DNA of 64,000 nt from Micromonospora sp. NBC_01699 (GTDB lineage Bacteria; Actinomycetota; Actinomycetes; Mycobacteriales; Micromonosporaceae): positions 7,376,001 through 7,440,000 of the forward strand of contig NZ_CP109199.1 in assembly GCF_036250065.1 (NCBI RefSeq), written 5' to 3'. A program made the translations under genes and the position numbers. The notes beneath the pieces are model-generated. The model made no database searches. It worked only from the letters and a program-made list of their open reading frames with translations, and had not been told where the DNA came from. Of the stretch, positions 24,244 through 32,588 are shown one piece after another; position 1 is the first letter of the stretch; each line of letters begins with the position of its first letter.

Positions 24244-25296
24244 ATGCGCTGGGAAAACCTGTCCTTCGCGGCGGTCGGCGCCGGGGCGACCGATCCGGCG
24301 GCACCCGCGGCACCACCCCTGCCGCTGGCGCTGCCCGACGCGGTCGCCCGGACCTTCGACACCCCCGGCTTCGCCGGGATGACCTTCTATGAGGTACGCG
24401 CGAAGTCGATCATCAATCGGGTGCCCGGCGCCTCCCGGGTGCCGTTCGAATGGACGATCAACCCGTACCGGGGGTGCTCGCACCGGTGCGTCTACTGCTT
24501 CGCCCGGAACACGCACACGTACCTCGACCTGGACGCGGGGCAGGACTTCGACCGCAGGGTGATCGTCAAGGTCAACGCCGGTGAGCTGGTCCGCCGGGAA
24601 CTGGCCGCGCCGAAGTGGCGGGGCTCCCACATTGCCATGGGCACAAACGTCGACTGCTACCAGCGGGCCGAGGGCCGTTACCGGCTGATGCCGCAGATCA
24701 TCTCGGCGCTGCGCGACTTCGCCAACCCGTTCTCGATCCTCACCAAGGGCACCCTGCTGCTGCGGGACCTGCCGCTGCTCCGGCAGGCCGCGACGGTGAC
24801 CCGGGTCGGCGTGTCGTACTCGGTGGGTTTCGTGAACGAGCAGCTGTGGCGCACGGTCGAGGCCGGCACCCCGAGCCCGCGACGGCGGCTGGACGCGATC
24901 CGGCAGTTGACCGACGCCGGCTTCCCGGTCGGTGTGCTGATGGCCCCGATCCTGCCCGGCCTCACCGACACCGACGAGTCGATCGAGGCCACCGTCGCCG
25001 CCATCGCCGCGGCCGGCGCGGTCAGCGTCACGCCGATCCCGCTGCACCTGCGGCCCGGCGCCCGCGAGTGGTACGCGAGCTGGCTGGCCCGCGAACACCC
25101 CACCCTGGTCCCCCGCTACCGCGAACTGTTCGGCAGCGGCTCCTACCTGCCGCAGAGCTACCAGCGGGAGATCGTGGCCCGGGTCAGGATGGCCGCCCGC
25201 CGGCACGGCCTGCTCCGCTCCGAACCCGGCGAGACCCGCCAGGTGCCGGCGCCGGCACCGGAGCAACCCGCGACCGAACAGCTCACCCTGCTCTGA
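24244..25296 (+). CDS. Rv2578c-type radical SAM protein
   Basis: Radical SAM enzyme related to spore photoproduct lyase-like proteins, 350 residues. The iron-sulfur motif CSHRCVYC gives Cys78, Cys82 and Cys85, following INPYRGC, the arrangement characteristic of the Rv2578c family. Other conserved stretches are HIAMGTNVDCYQRAEGRYRL, ILTKGTLLLRDLPLL and MAPILPGLTDTDESIEATVA. The C-terminal ~30 residues are Pro/Ala-rich. Function is unknown, but a perfect LexA box directly upstream places it in the SOS regulon and suggests a DNA-damage role. ATG 24244. Confidence 0.92.
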   Translation: MRWENLSFAAVGAGATDPAAPAAPPLPLALPDAVARTFDTPGFAGMTFYEVRAKSIINRVPGASRVPFEWTINPYRGCSHRCVYCFARNTHTYLDLDAGQDFDRRVIVKVNAGELVRRELAAPKWRGSHIAMGTNVDCYQRAEGRYRLMPQIISALRDFANPFSILTKGTLLLRDLPLLRQAATVTRVGVSYSVGFVNEQLWRTVEAGTPSPRRRLDAIRQLTDAGFPVGVLMAPILPGLTDTDESIEATVAAIAAAGAVSVTPIPLHLRPGAREWYASWLAREHPTLVPRYRELFGSGSYLPQSYQREIVARVRMAARRHGLLRSEPGETRQVPAPAPEQPATEQLTLL

Positions 25297-25366
25297 TCCG
25301 CCGGGTCGACCGGCGGGCGCACGTTGCGCGGTGCCGACGGGCACCGACCGGAGCTAGAGTCGCCTC

Positions 25367-25774
25367 GTGCGAGATGCCCAACAGATCCTGGCCGACGCCA
25401 AGGTGATCGCGGTGGTCGGTGCCGCCCGCGACCCGATGAAGGCGGCCCACCGCGTGCCGCTCCAAATGCAGCGGTACGGCTGGCGGATCATCCCGGTCAA
25501 CCCGGTCGCGGAAGAACTCTTCGGGGAGAGGGTCTACCGGTCGCTGGCCGACATCCCGCACCCGGTCGACCTGGTCGACGTGTTCCGGCCGGCGCAGGAC
25601 GCGGTCGAGGTGGTCCGGGCGGCGATCGCGATCGGCGCCCCCGCGGTTTGGCTACAGCTCGGAATCGTCTCGGCCGAGGCGCGCCGGCTGGCCGAGCAGG
25701 CCGGGATCGACTACGTCGAGGACGCCTGCCTGGTGATCGAACGAGCGAACGGCAACCTGACCCGCCTGCCCTGA
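25367..25774 (+). CDS. CoA-binding protein (YccU-like)
   Basis: A single Rossmann-like CoA-binding domain of 135 residues. Characteristic segments are KVIAVVGAARDPMKAAHRVP, YGWRIIPVNPVAEELFGERV, VDLVDVFRPAQDAVEVVRAA and GAPAVWLQLGIVSAEARRLA, ending with the ECLVIE-like block EDACLVIERANG. Metabolic role is unknown. GTG 25367 is chosen to begin MRDAQQILADAK. It follows the radical SAM gene by 70 bp on the same strand and might be co-transcribed. Confidence 0.9.
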   Translation: MRDAQQILADAKVIAVVGAARDPMKAAHRVPLQMQRYGWRIIPVNPVAEELFGERVYRSLADIPHPVDLVDVFRPAQDAVEVVRAAIAIGAPAVWLQLGIVSAEARRLAEQAGIDYVEDACLVIERANGNLTRLP

Positions 25775-25863
25775 TCCCCCTAACGGTCACGGCGTCAGTC
25801 GACCCAACCGCCGCGCACGGACTCGCTGGTCAAGTAGCGTCCGGAGCGAGGAGGGCGATTGGT

Positions 25864-26421
25864 ATGAGCTACCCACCACCGGGCGAGAACCCCGATCCCC
25901 ACCAGCCCCAACCGCCGTACGGCCCGCCGCCCGGCGACCCAGACCAGTACGGCCCACCACCAGACCAGTACGGCCAACCACCGGGCCAGTACGGCCCACC
26001 CGAGCAGTACGGCCCACCCGAGCAGTACGGCCAACAGCCCGGCCAGTACGGCCAACCACCACCCGAGCAGTACGGCCAGTACGGTCAACCCGGCCAGTAC
26101 GGCCCGTACGGCACCTACGGTCAGCCGGGACAGTACGGCGGCCAACCCGGCGGCTACCCACCCGGTTACGGGCCGCCGACCGGCACGAACGTACTGGCGA
26201 TCCTGTCGCTGGTGTTCGCCTTCGTCTTCGCGCCGGCCGGCATCGTGCTGGGCCATCTCGCCCGCAGGCAGATCAGGCAGACCGGGGAACAGGGCAACGG
26301 CCTCGCCACCGCCGGCCTGGTACTCGCCTACATCTTCACCGCGTTCTACCTGATCTTCTGCTGCGGCTGGCTGGCGCTAGCGATCTGGGGCGGTGACAAC
26401 GCGGCCGGCACCTCCTACTGA
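25864..26421 (+). CDS. DUF4190 membrane protein with Q/Y/G/P repeat domain
   Basis: A 185-residue protein. Residues about 20-110 are a low-complexity array of QYG(Q)PP-type units, read outside or as a cytoplasmic tail; two membrane helices follow (VLAILSLVFAFVFAPAGIVL and TAGLVLAYIFTAFYLIFCCG) around the DUF4190 signature GHLARRQIRQTGEQGNGLA. ATG 25864 has GGAGG upstream. A second DUF4190 protein is encoded at 27467, with a short-chain dehydrogenase gene between them. Function of DUF4190 is unknown. Confidence 0.85.
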   Translation: MSYPPPGENPDPHQPQPPYGPPPGDPDQYGPPPDQYGQPPGQYGPPEQYGPPEQYGQQPGQYGQPPPEQYGQYGQPGQYGPYGTYGQPGQYGGQPGGYPPGYGPPTGTNVLAILSLVFAFVFAPAGIVLGHLARRQIRQTGEQGNGLATAGLVLAYIFTAFYLIFCCGWLALAIWGGDNAAGTSY

Positions 26422-26424
26422 CCG

Positions 26425-27342
26425 CTACCGGAACTGTGCCTCCCGCACGCTGTTGCCGCCGTCGACAACCAGCATCTGACCGGTGATGTACGAGGCCGCC
26501 GGGGAACAGAGGAACGTGATCGCCGCCGCCACCTCGTCCGGGGTGCCGGGGCGGCCGACCGGCGTACCCAGGCCCTGCTTGAGCTCGGCGACGGTGGATG
26601 CGGCGGTGTAGATCGTGCCCGGCGCCACCGCGTTCACGGTGACCCCGTCGGCGACCATCTCCATCGCCAGCGCGCGGGTGAGGCCCACCACACCGGCCTT
26701 GGCCGCGGCGTAGGCGGCCTCGGTCGGCAGCGCGTTCACCGGTCCGGCGGTCGCGGCGAGGTTCACGATCCGGCCCCAGCCGCGCTCGGCCATACCGCCG
26801 ATGAACGCCCGGCTGCACAGGAAGGCGGTGGTCAGGTTCCGCTCGATCTCACCGTGCCACTCGTCATAGGTGAGCTGCGCGACCGGACGCAGCACCTCCG
26901 GGCTCGCCCGGCTGGCCAGGCCCGCGTTGTTGACCAGCACCTCCACCTCGCCGAGCTGCTCGGCGATGGCGTCGGCGAGCGCGCCCACCTCCGCCTCGTC
27001 GGTGAGATCGGCGACAAAGCCGGTCGCGCCGAGCTCGCTGGCCCGGTCGTGGATACGCCGGGTGGTCGACACGATCCCCACCCGCGCGCCGAGATCACGC
27101 AGCCGGCGGGCGGTGGCGTACCCGATGCCGTCCGGACTACCGGCGCCGGTGACCAGCGCGACCCGGCCGTCCAGGCGGAGCGTGATCGGCTCGCTGTCGG
27201 GCAGGGCGGTGGGTTCGTCGGAGTCGTCGACCGGGACGCCACCCGGCGGTGCGGTCCGGTTACGGCGAGCCAGCGCGGAACGTGAAGCGTCCCGCCGGGG
27301 TCGGCTGCCGGCACGTTCACCGGCGCGCGCGTCGAATGCCAT
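26425..27342 (-). CDS. Short-chain dehydrogenase/reductase with Thr in place of catalytic Ser
   Basis: NAD(P)-dependent oxidoreductase of about 305 residues. The Rossmann motif is [20 protein letters not shown] (TGxxxGxG), then [11 protein letters not shown] and the active-site YAAAK helix; C-terminal [20 protein letters not shown] and DGGNSV are typical. Counting 13 residues before the catalytic Tyr gives Thr rather than the usual Ser (NLAATAG...). The N-terminal ~45 residues before the fold are basic and Pro-rich and may be partly untranslated; ATG 27342 is the best start seen, but GTG starts nearer the Rossmann fold exist. Convergent with the DUF4190 gene (3-bp gap). Confidence 0.88.
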   Translation of the reverse strand: MAFDARAGERAGSRPRRDASRSALARRNRTAPPGGVPVDDSDEPTALPDSEPITLRLDGRVALVTGAGSPDGIGYATARRLRDLGARVGIVSTTRRIHDRASELGATGFVADLTDEAEVGALADAIAEQLGEVEVLVNNAGLASRASPEVLRPVAQLTYDEWHGEIERNLTTAFLCSRAFIGGMAERGWGRIVNLAATAGPVNALPTEAAYAAAKAGVVGLTRALAMEMVADGVTVNAVAPGTIYTAASTVAELKQGLGTPVGRPGTPDEVAAAITFLCSPAASYITGQMLVVDGGNSVREAQFR

Positions 27343-27466
27343 GCCGCGATCCTGCCCGGTCCCGCCAATCCGGGCAACGCGGCACCCCCACCGACAGCGG
27401 GCGGATGTCAGTGGCGATCTGCCACTACCCTGGCTGCCGCATCCCCTGCGTAGACGGAGAGACCCG

Positions 27467-28162
27467 ATGAGCGACCCCCAGCAACCCGGCAACTGGAACG
27501 CCCCGGCCGGGCCGAGCCAGCCACCGGACAGCCCGCAGAGCCCGGCCTACCAGCCCCCGCTCGGCGCACCGGACCCGACCGCGTACCAGAACCCGACCTA
27601 CCAGGATCCGACCGCGTACCAGAACCCGACGAGCGCGCCCGCGTACCAGGATCCGACCGCTTTCCAGTATCCGGCCGGGCCGCCCGCCGGACCGGCGTAC
27701 CCGTACCCGCCCGGCCCGGACCCGGCGAGCGCGTACCAGTACCCGGCCGGCAGCCCGGACCCGGCGGCCCAGTACCAGTACGCCGACCCGGCGGCCTACC
27801 AGACGCCGCCCGGCTATCCGGCCCCGGCCGGCTACCCCGCCCCCGGCTACCAGCCGGGCTACGGCTACCCGGTCGCGGCGCCGCAGAACGGGATGGCGGT
27901 CGCCGCGCTGGTGGTGTCGATCGTCTCCGTGCTCGGGCTCTGCGGCTACGGCCTCGGCGGTTACCTCGGCATCGTCGGCGCGATCCTGGGCCACGTCGCC
28001 AAGCGGCAGATCCGCGAGCGCGGCGAGAGCGGCGGCGGGATGGCGACCGCCGGCGTCATCATCGGCTGGATCACGACCGCGATCGCGGTGATCGCCACCA
28101 TCGTCATCATCATCGGCATCGTGTACGTGTCCCAGAACCCGGACGAGTTCGCCACCTACTGA
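27467..28162 (+). CDS. DUF4190 membrane protein with Y/Q/P/A repeat domain
   Basis: A 231-residue protein similar in design to the one at 25864. An N-terminal ~140-residue low-complexity region is made of repeated (AY)[10 protein letters not shown] and YPAP units, then two membrane helices ([20 protein letters not shown] and [20 protein letters not shown]) flank [20 protein letters not shown], the DUF4190 motif. ATG 27467 follows GGAGAGACCCG. No enzyme signature. Convergent with the citrate-lyase-like gene; a strong stem-loop lies between. Confidence 0.87.
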   Translation: MSDPQQPGNWNAPAGPSQPPDSPQSPAYQPPLGAPDPTAYQNPTYQDPTAYQNPTSAPAYQDPTAFQYPAGPPAGPAYPYPPGPDPASAYQYPAGSPDPAAQYQYADPAAYQTPPGYPAPAGYPAPGYQPGYGYPVAAPQNGMAVAALVVSIVSVLGLCGYGLGGYLGIVGAILGHVAKRQIRERGESGGGMATAGVIIGWITTAIAVIATIVIIIGIVYVSQNPDEFATY

Positions 28163-28200
28163 GTTCAGGTGCCGGCTGACACCGGTGCCGCCGGGCCTGC

Positions 28201-28227
28201 GGCCGGCCCCGCCCGTCGGGGCCGGCC
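28201..28227. terminator. Stem-loop between convergent genes
   Basis: GGCCGGCCCCG (28201-28211) pairs perfectly with CGGGGCCGGCC (28217-28227) across a 5-base loop. Located between the stops of the DUF4190 gene and the citrate-lyase-like gene, so it probably ends transcription from both sides. No clear T-tract. Confidence 0.65.
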
Positions 28228-28230
28228 GGC

Positions 28231-29184
28231 TCAGTCCGGCACGGTGAAGGTCGACGTACGGCTCAGCCCGGCGGCCCGGCCCTTCGCGGCCATGACCAGC
28301 GCCATCTTGCGGGACGCCTCGTCGATCATCTCGTCGCCGAGCATCACCGCCCCGCGCCGGCCGCCGGCAGCCGAGGTGTAGTGCTGGTACGCGTCGAGGA
28401 TCAGCTCGGCGTGGTCGTAGTCCCGCTGGGACGGTGCGTAGACCTCGTTCGCGGCCTCGATCTGGCCGGGGTGCAGCACCCACTTGCCGTCGAAGCCGAG
28501 CGCGGCCGAGCGGCGGGCCGCCTCGCGGAAACCGTCCACGTCCCGGATTTGCAGGTACGGGCCGTCGATCGCCTGCCGGTCGTACGCGCGGGCGGCCATC
28601 AGCAGCCGCATCAGGATGTAGTGGTACGGGTCGCCGGGGTACTCGGGGATGAGCGCCCCGACCACCATCGACCGCATGTTGATCGACGCCATGAAGTCGG
28701 CCGGGCCGAAGATGATCGTCTCGACCCGGGGCGAGGCGGCGGCGATGCTGTCGACGTTGACCAGGCCGGCCGCGTTCTCGATCTGGGCCTCGATGCCGAT
28801 CCCGCCGACCGGCAGGCCGAGGGCGCGCTCGATCTGGCCGAGGGTGAGGTCCAGCCACTCGACGTGGCTGGCGTTGCTCACCTTCGGCAGCATCACGCAG
28901 TCCAGGTTGGCGCCCGCCCCCTCGACCACGTCGACCACGTCCCGGTACGTCCACGGCGTGGTGAGGTCGTTGACGCGTACGGCCCGGATCTTGCCACCCC
29001 AGTCGCCCTCGTTGAGCGCGGCGACGACGTTGCGGCGGGCCTCCGGTTTGGCCAGTGGCGCGACCGCGTCCTCCAGATCGAGGAACACCTGGTCGACCGG
29101 GAGCTCCTGGGCCTTGCCGAGCATCTTCACGCTCGATCCGGGCACCGCGAGACAGGACCGGCGGGGGCGGCCAGCTGCGGCCAT
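28231..29184 (-). CDS. HpcH/HpaI-type CoA ester lyase (CitE-like)
   Basis: A 317-residue lyase of the citrate lyase beta/malyl-CoA lyase group, which cleaves or makes (3S)-malyl-, methylmalyl- or citramalyl-CoA. Visible motifs: RSCLAVPGSSVKMLGKAQEL, QVFLDLEDAVAPLAKPEAR (catalytic DLED), IRAVRVNDLTTPW, LDCVMLPKVSN, GIGIEAQIENAAGLVNVDSI and VETIIFGPADFMASI. ATG 29184 is preceded by GGAG. The other genes of an ethylmalonyl-CoA or glyoxylate pathway are not nearby, so the substrate is uncertain. Confidence 0.87.
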   Translation of the reverse strand: MAAAGRPRRSCLAVPGSSVKMLGKAQELPVDQVFLDLEDAVAPLAKPEARRNVVAALNEGDWGGKIRAVRVNDLTTPWTYRDVVDVVEGAGANLDCVMLPKVSNASHVEWLDLTLGQIERALGLPVGGIGIEAQIENAAGLVNVDSIAAASPRVETIIFGPADFMASINMRSMVVGALIPEYPGDPYHYILMRLLMAARAYDRQAIDGPYLQIRDVDGFREAARRSAALGFDGKWVLHPGQIEAANEVYAPSQRDYDHAELILDAYQHYTSAAGGRRGAVMLGDEMIDEASRKMALVMAAKGRAAGLSRTSTFTVPD

Positions 29185-29271
29185 CGGGCGCTCCTTCCAC
29201 CACCCGGTCGGCGGTGCTGACCGGGTGGAACGATCACGACAATCTTTGTGACCACACGGTAACCTCGCGCC

Positions 29272-30156
29272 ATGACCGGCGAGGAGCGACCTGTCGAAGA
29301 TGTCACCGGGCCGACGCCGCCCGGTCCGCCGGTCACCGGCCGGCGGACCGGACTCCGGGTGGTGATCACCGGCGCCACCTCGGGCATCGGCCTGGCCGCC
29401 GCCATCGAGCTGGCCGGACGCGGCGACGAGGTCGTCCTGGTCGGGCGGCATCCGGCCCGTCTGACCGCCGCCGCCGATCAGGTACGCGACGCGAGCGGCA
29501 TCCGCCCGGCCGAGTTCCGGGCCGACTTCGCGGTGCTCGACGACGTACGGCGACTCGCCACGCAACTGCGTGCCGCCTACGACCGGATCGACGTGTTGGC
29601 CAACAACGCCGGTGCGGTCAGTCCCCGCCCGGTGACCACGGTGGACGGGTTCGAGTTGACCATGCAGGCCAACCATCTCGCGCCGTTCCTGCTCAGCAGC
29701 CTGCTGCGGGACCGGGTCGACCGGATGGTGACCACCGCGTCCGGCGCGCACCGGTGGGGTGCGCTGGATCCGGACGACCTCTCCGCCGCCCTGCGCGACT
29801 ACCACGTGATGCGCGCGTACGGCAGCAGCAAGCAGGCGAACGTCCTGTTCGCCGCCGAGGCGGCCCGACGCTGGCCGGGAGTGGTGACGGTGTCGTACCA
29901 CCCGGGCGCGGTGCGTACCCGGTTCGCCAACGAGAGTCGACTGGTCGCCTGGGGCATGAAATACGCCTGGTTCATGCGGTCGCCGGCCAAGGGCGCGGAG
30001 ACGCTGGTGTGGCTGGCGCACCAGGCCCCCGGCGGACTGACCAACGGCGGCTACTACGCCGATCGTGAGCTGCGCCGACCCCGGCCGCACGCCGCCGATC
30101 CGCAGTTGGCCGCCCGGCTCTGGCGGGCCAGCGAGCGGGCGGTCGGGCTGCCCTGA
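29272..30156 (+). CDS. Short-chain dehydrogenase/reductase (retinol-dehydrogenase-like)
   Basis: A 294-residue NAD(P)-dependent SDR. Rossmann motif LRVVITGATSGIGLAAAIEL, NNAG motif IDVLANNAGAVSPR, catalytic Ser in MVTTASGAHRWG, and catalytic YGSSKQANVLFA (YxxxK) are all present; C-terminal VSYHPGAVRTRFANES is typical for this subgroup. The first ~24 residues are Pro-rich. It is divergent from the CitE-like gene (about 87 bp) and unrelated in sequence detail to the SDR at 26425. Substrate unknown. Confidence 0.9.
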   Translation: MTGEERPVEDVTGPTPPGPPVTGRRTGLRVVITGATSGIGLAAAIELAGRGDEVVLVGRHPARLTAAADQVRDASGIRPAEFRADFAVLDDVRRLATQLRAAYDRIDVLANNAGAVSPRPVTTVDGFELTMQANHLAPFLLSSLLRDRVDRMVTTASGAHRWGALDPDDLSAALRDYHVMRAYGSSKQANVLFAAEAARRWPGVVTVSYHPGAVRTRFANESRLVAWGMKYAWFMRSPAKGAETLVWLAHQAPGGLTNGGYYADRELRRPRPHAADPQLAARLWRASERAVGLP

Positions 30157-30472
30157 GCGGCGGCATCGGCCGGACACTCCACTATCCTCGGATCGACAGT
30201 TGAAGCTGTTTTGTCAGTAGTCGCAGTGATGAATACCGTTTTCTGTCGATAATCCGTCAGATTCTATATAGTGCCCGACACAATACGAAGCGTAGCCTTC
30301 ACGTAGAAGCATCTAGTAGCTTCCGGGGCGGCAGGGCCCTCGATCATTGACCTTGTTGGACCGACCTGAGAAGTCGACGCGGCACTGACGCCGGCGCGAC
30401 CGAGGTGGGCTACCTAGGCAGGACGGGCAGCGCAGCCGCGCCGTGCGCCGCCCATTCCCCAAGGGCGAAGCC
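30157..30472. other. Gene-free AT-richer leader of the beta-helix gene
   Basis: No gene is seen. ATCGACAG at 30192-30199 is repeated inverted (CTGTCGAT) at 30243-30250; GAAGC arms with an 8-base spacer occur near 30308-30325; and close to the gene a GGGCAGCGCA...TGCGCCGCCC stem forms just before the start. The first 150 bp are AT-rich for this genome (TATATAG around 30265) and likely hold the promoter. I looked for known riboswitch cores and did not find one. Confidence 0.5.
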
Positions 30473-31825
30473 ATGAACAACACCGATTTAAATCCATCGG
30501 GCGAGCCCCAGGCAGGCGACGACCCGACCCCGAGCCGTACCGGCCTGAGCCGTCGCACCCAGATCATCGCCGCCACCAGCGCCGTCGGTCTCGCCGCGAT
30601 AGCCGGCACCGGATACGCGATCCTCGCCGGACCCGGCTCCGACCCGGCCCCCATGGTGTACGCCAACGCGGGCACCATCGTCGCCGGCCAGACGTTCGAC
30701 CGGCCGATCGAGATCGCGGCCGACAACGTCACCCTGCAACGGGTGACCATCCGGACCGGTGGGACGGCGGCCATCCGGATCCGCCCCGGCGTCTCCGGCG
30801 CCACCATCACCGACACCGACATCCACTGCACCGACAGCAACACCGACGGCATAGTGCCCGGCGACTACGCGGCGACCCGGGTCACCGTGCAGGGCTGCCG
30901 AAGGTCGTTCGTACAGAGCACGGCCGCACCGGCGACCATCGTCGACTCGGAGCAGAACGGCGAGGCGTACTCACCGGACGTACCCGGCGGGGTCGCGGTC
31001 GCGCCCACACCCTCCGGCCTCGGCCCGGAGGACCCGCTGCCGAGCCCCACCCGGACACCGACGACGACCCCGCCGACCCCGCTCAGCTACTGGCCCGGCC
31101 CGACCACCACCGGCGTGCCGATCGGCACCGTGCTGACCAGCTCGGGCTCGCTCGACGTACGCCAGGACGGCCAGGTGATAACGAACCTGAACATCGTCGG
31201 CTGCGTCACGGTCCGGGCCAACAATGTGGTCATCCGCAAGTCACGGATCACCTGCAACAGCCCGACCTTCTCCATCCGGGTCTACGACACGGCGGTCAAC
31301 CTGCTGGTGGAGGACGTCGAGATCAACGGCACCGGCCGCAACTCCACCTCGGTCTGCTGCGGCAACTACACCCTGCGCCGGGCCAACGTCTACAACATGG
31401 TCGACGGTCCCCGCATCGGCACCAAGACCACCATCGTGGACTCGTGGATCCACGACCTGTCCAGGGTGCCCAACTCACACAACGACGCCCTGCAAACCAC
31501 CGGCGGCAGCAACATGCTGGTCAAACACAACCGGCTGGAGCCGTACAAGGCGAGCACCAACGACCCGCACAACGCCTGCATCATGATCGGCTCGACCACC
31601 GCGGACGCGGTCCGCAACCTGACCTTCGAGGACAACTACTGCAACGGCGGCAACTACTCCATCGGGGTACGGGACGACCTGGTCGCCTCGAACATCGTGA
31701 TCAGGAACAACAAGTTCGGCCGCAACTACCGCTTCGGCGTCATCGCCCGCCCCAACCAGACAGGCGTCCTCTGGGACCGGGCGACCAACGTCTGGTTCGA
31801 CAACGGCCTCCCGGTCGTCCGTTGA
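30473..31825 (+). CDS. Secreted parallel beta-helix repeat protein
   Basis: A 450-residue exported protein. The N-terminus has a twin-arginine type signal (GLSRRTQIIAATSAVGLAAI), then a first short beta-helix-like block (about 60-160, VTLQRVTIRTGG, GATITDTDIHC), a Pro/Thr linker (SPTRTPTTTPPTPLSYWPGP), and a longer right-handed beta-helix domain with NNVVIRKSRITCNS, NLLVEDVEINGTGRNST and NHNDAL-like turns (PNSHNDALQTTGGSNMLVKH). Such folds are common in polysaccharide lyases and carbohydrate-binding surface proteins; no catalytic residues can be assigned. ATG 30473; weak ribosome binding site. 3' end has a 15-bp tandem array. Confidence 0.85.
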   Translation: MNNTDLNPSGEPQAGDDPTPSRTGLSRRTQIIAATSAVGLAAIAGTGYAILAGPGSDPAPMVYANAGTIVAGQTFDRPIEIAADNVTLQRVTIRTGGTAAIRIRPGVSGATITDTDIHCTDSNTDGIVPGDYAATRVTVQGCRRSFVQSTAAPATIVDSEQNGEAYSPDVPGGVAVAPTPSGLGPEDPLPSPTRTPTTTPPTPLSYWPGPTTTGVPIGTVLTSSGSLDVRQDGQVITNLNIVGCVTVRANNVVIRKSRITCNSPTFSIRVYDTAVNLLVEDVEINGTGRNSTSVCCGNYTLRRANVYNMVDGPRIGTKTTIVDSWIHDLSRVPNSHNDALQTTGGSNMLVKHNRLEPYKASTNDPHNACIMIGSTTADAVRNLTFEDNYCNGGNYSIGVRDDLVASNIVIRNNKFGRNYRFGVIARPNQTGVLWDRATNVWFDNGLPVVR

Positions 31826-31917
31826 CCACCGTCGACCACCGCGCGTTGATCATCGCCCATTGACCAACCGCCCGTTCACCAACCGCCCGTTCACCAACCG
31901 CCCGTTGACGAACCGCC
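31819..31917. repeat. 15-bp tandem array starting at a stop codon
   Basis: The unit CGTTGACCAACCGCC, in variants, is repeated at 31858-31872, 31873-31887, 31888-31902 and 31903-31917, with degraded copies at 31819-31833 and 31843-31857. The first copy contains the stop codon of the beta-helix gene (TGA at 31823-31825). The array fills the space between this gene and the convergent oxidase-family gene. Confidence 0.88.
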
Positions 31918-31957
31918 CGACGGTCTGCCCCGCCGCCCCGTATCGGGGACAGGCCGG

Positions 31958-32470
31958 TCAGGCCGTCCGGGCAGCGGCGAGGACGTGCCGGGACTCCTCC
32001 GGAAAGCGGCGCTCGTCGAAGAGCACCCACTCGGTCACCGCTATCTCGTAGAGCCGGCTGGGGGTCTCGTGCCGGGCCAGCCGGCCCGGATCGACCGCCA
32101 CCTCGGCACCCGGCCAGCGGTCCAGGAACGACCGGGCCGCCGCCTCCACCCCGACCGGCGGCAGCGCCCGGACGACACCGGTGAAGGCCACCCCGCGTAC
32201 GGTTCCGGCCCGCACATCCGGCGGTACGGCGACGATGCTGCCGCCGACCCGCCCGTCCTCCGGTCCGGCCGGCCCGTGCCCACCCGCCCGGTGCCCGTCG
32301 GCCGCCTGCCACCGGTCGTGCCGGGCGACGAACCGGAGCAGGTCGGGGGCGAAGTGCGGGTCGTACCAGAGGTTGCCGACCATCGGCGAACCGTCCGCCC
32401 GTACGGTCGCCAACTGCATGAGCTGCCCCGCGCGGACGTACTCCTGGAGCAGTTCCCGGTCGTCCGGCAT
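31958..32470 (-). CDS. Pyridoxamine 5'-phosphate oxidase-family (split-barrel flavin) protein
   Basis: A 170-residue split-barrel protein. Family stretches: MQLATVRADGSPMVGNLWYD and RFVARHDRWQAADGH at the N-terminal barrel, then GGSIVAVPPDVRAGTVRGVA, FTGVVRALPPVGVEAAARSF and the C-terminal PSRLYEIAVTEWVLFDERRF. FMN or F420 as cofactor is expected from the family, which includes F420-dependent reductases in actinobacteria, but the cofactor is not decided by the sequence. ATG 32470 is preceded by GGAGGGG. Convergent with the beta-helix gene. Confidence 0.85.
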   Translation of the reverse strand: MPDDRELLQEYVRAGQLMQLATVRADGSPMVGNLWYDPHFAPDLLRFVARHDRWQAADGHRAGGHGPAGPEDGRVGGSIVAVPPDVRAGTVRGVAFTGVVRALPPVGVEAAARSFLDRWPGAEVAVDPGRLARHETPSRLYEIAVTEWVLFDERRFPEESRHVLAAARTA

Positions 32471-32588
32471 CGGACCAGCCCCTCCCGTGCTCGGCGCGAC
32501 CGGCGACCACCGGCCCGTACGCCGCCAGCCCAACGTAACCTCGTCCCCTGCGCCGCAGGCGGGAAAGCGGTGGGCGGAACCGGCCGGC

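Noticed and set aside
30290-30470. Possible cyclic-di-GMP or cyclic-di-AMP riboswitch in the beta-helix leader
   Set aside because: The conserved GEMM cores (such as GGGACGCAAAGCC) and ydaO core words are absent; only generic hairpins are seen.
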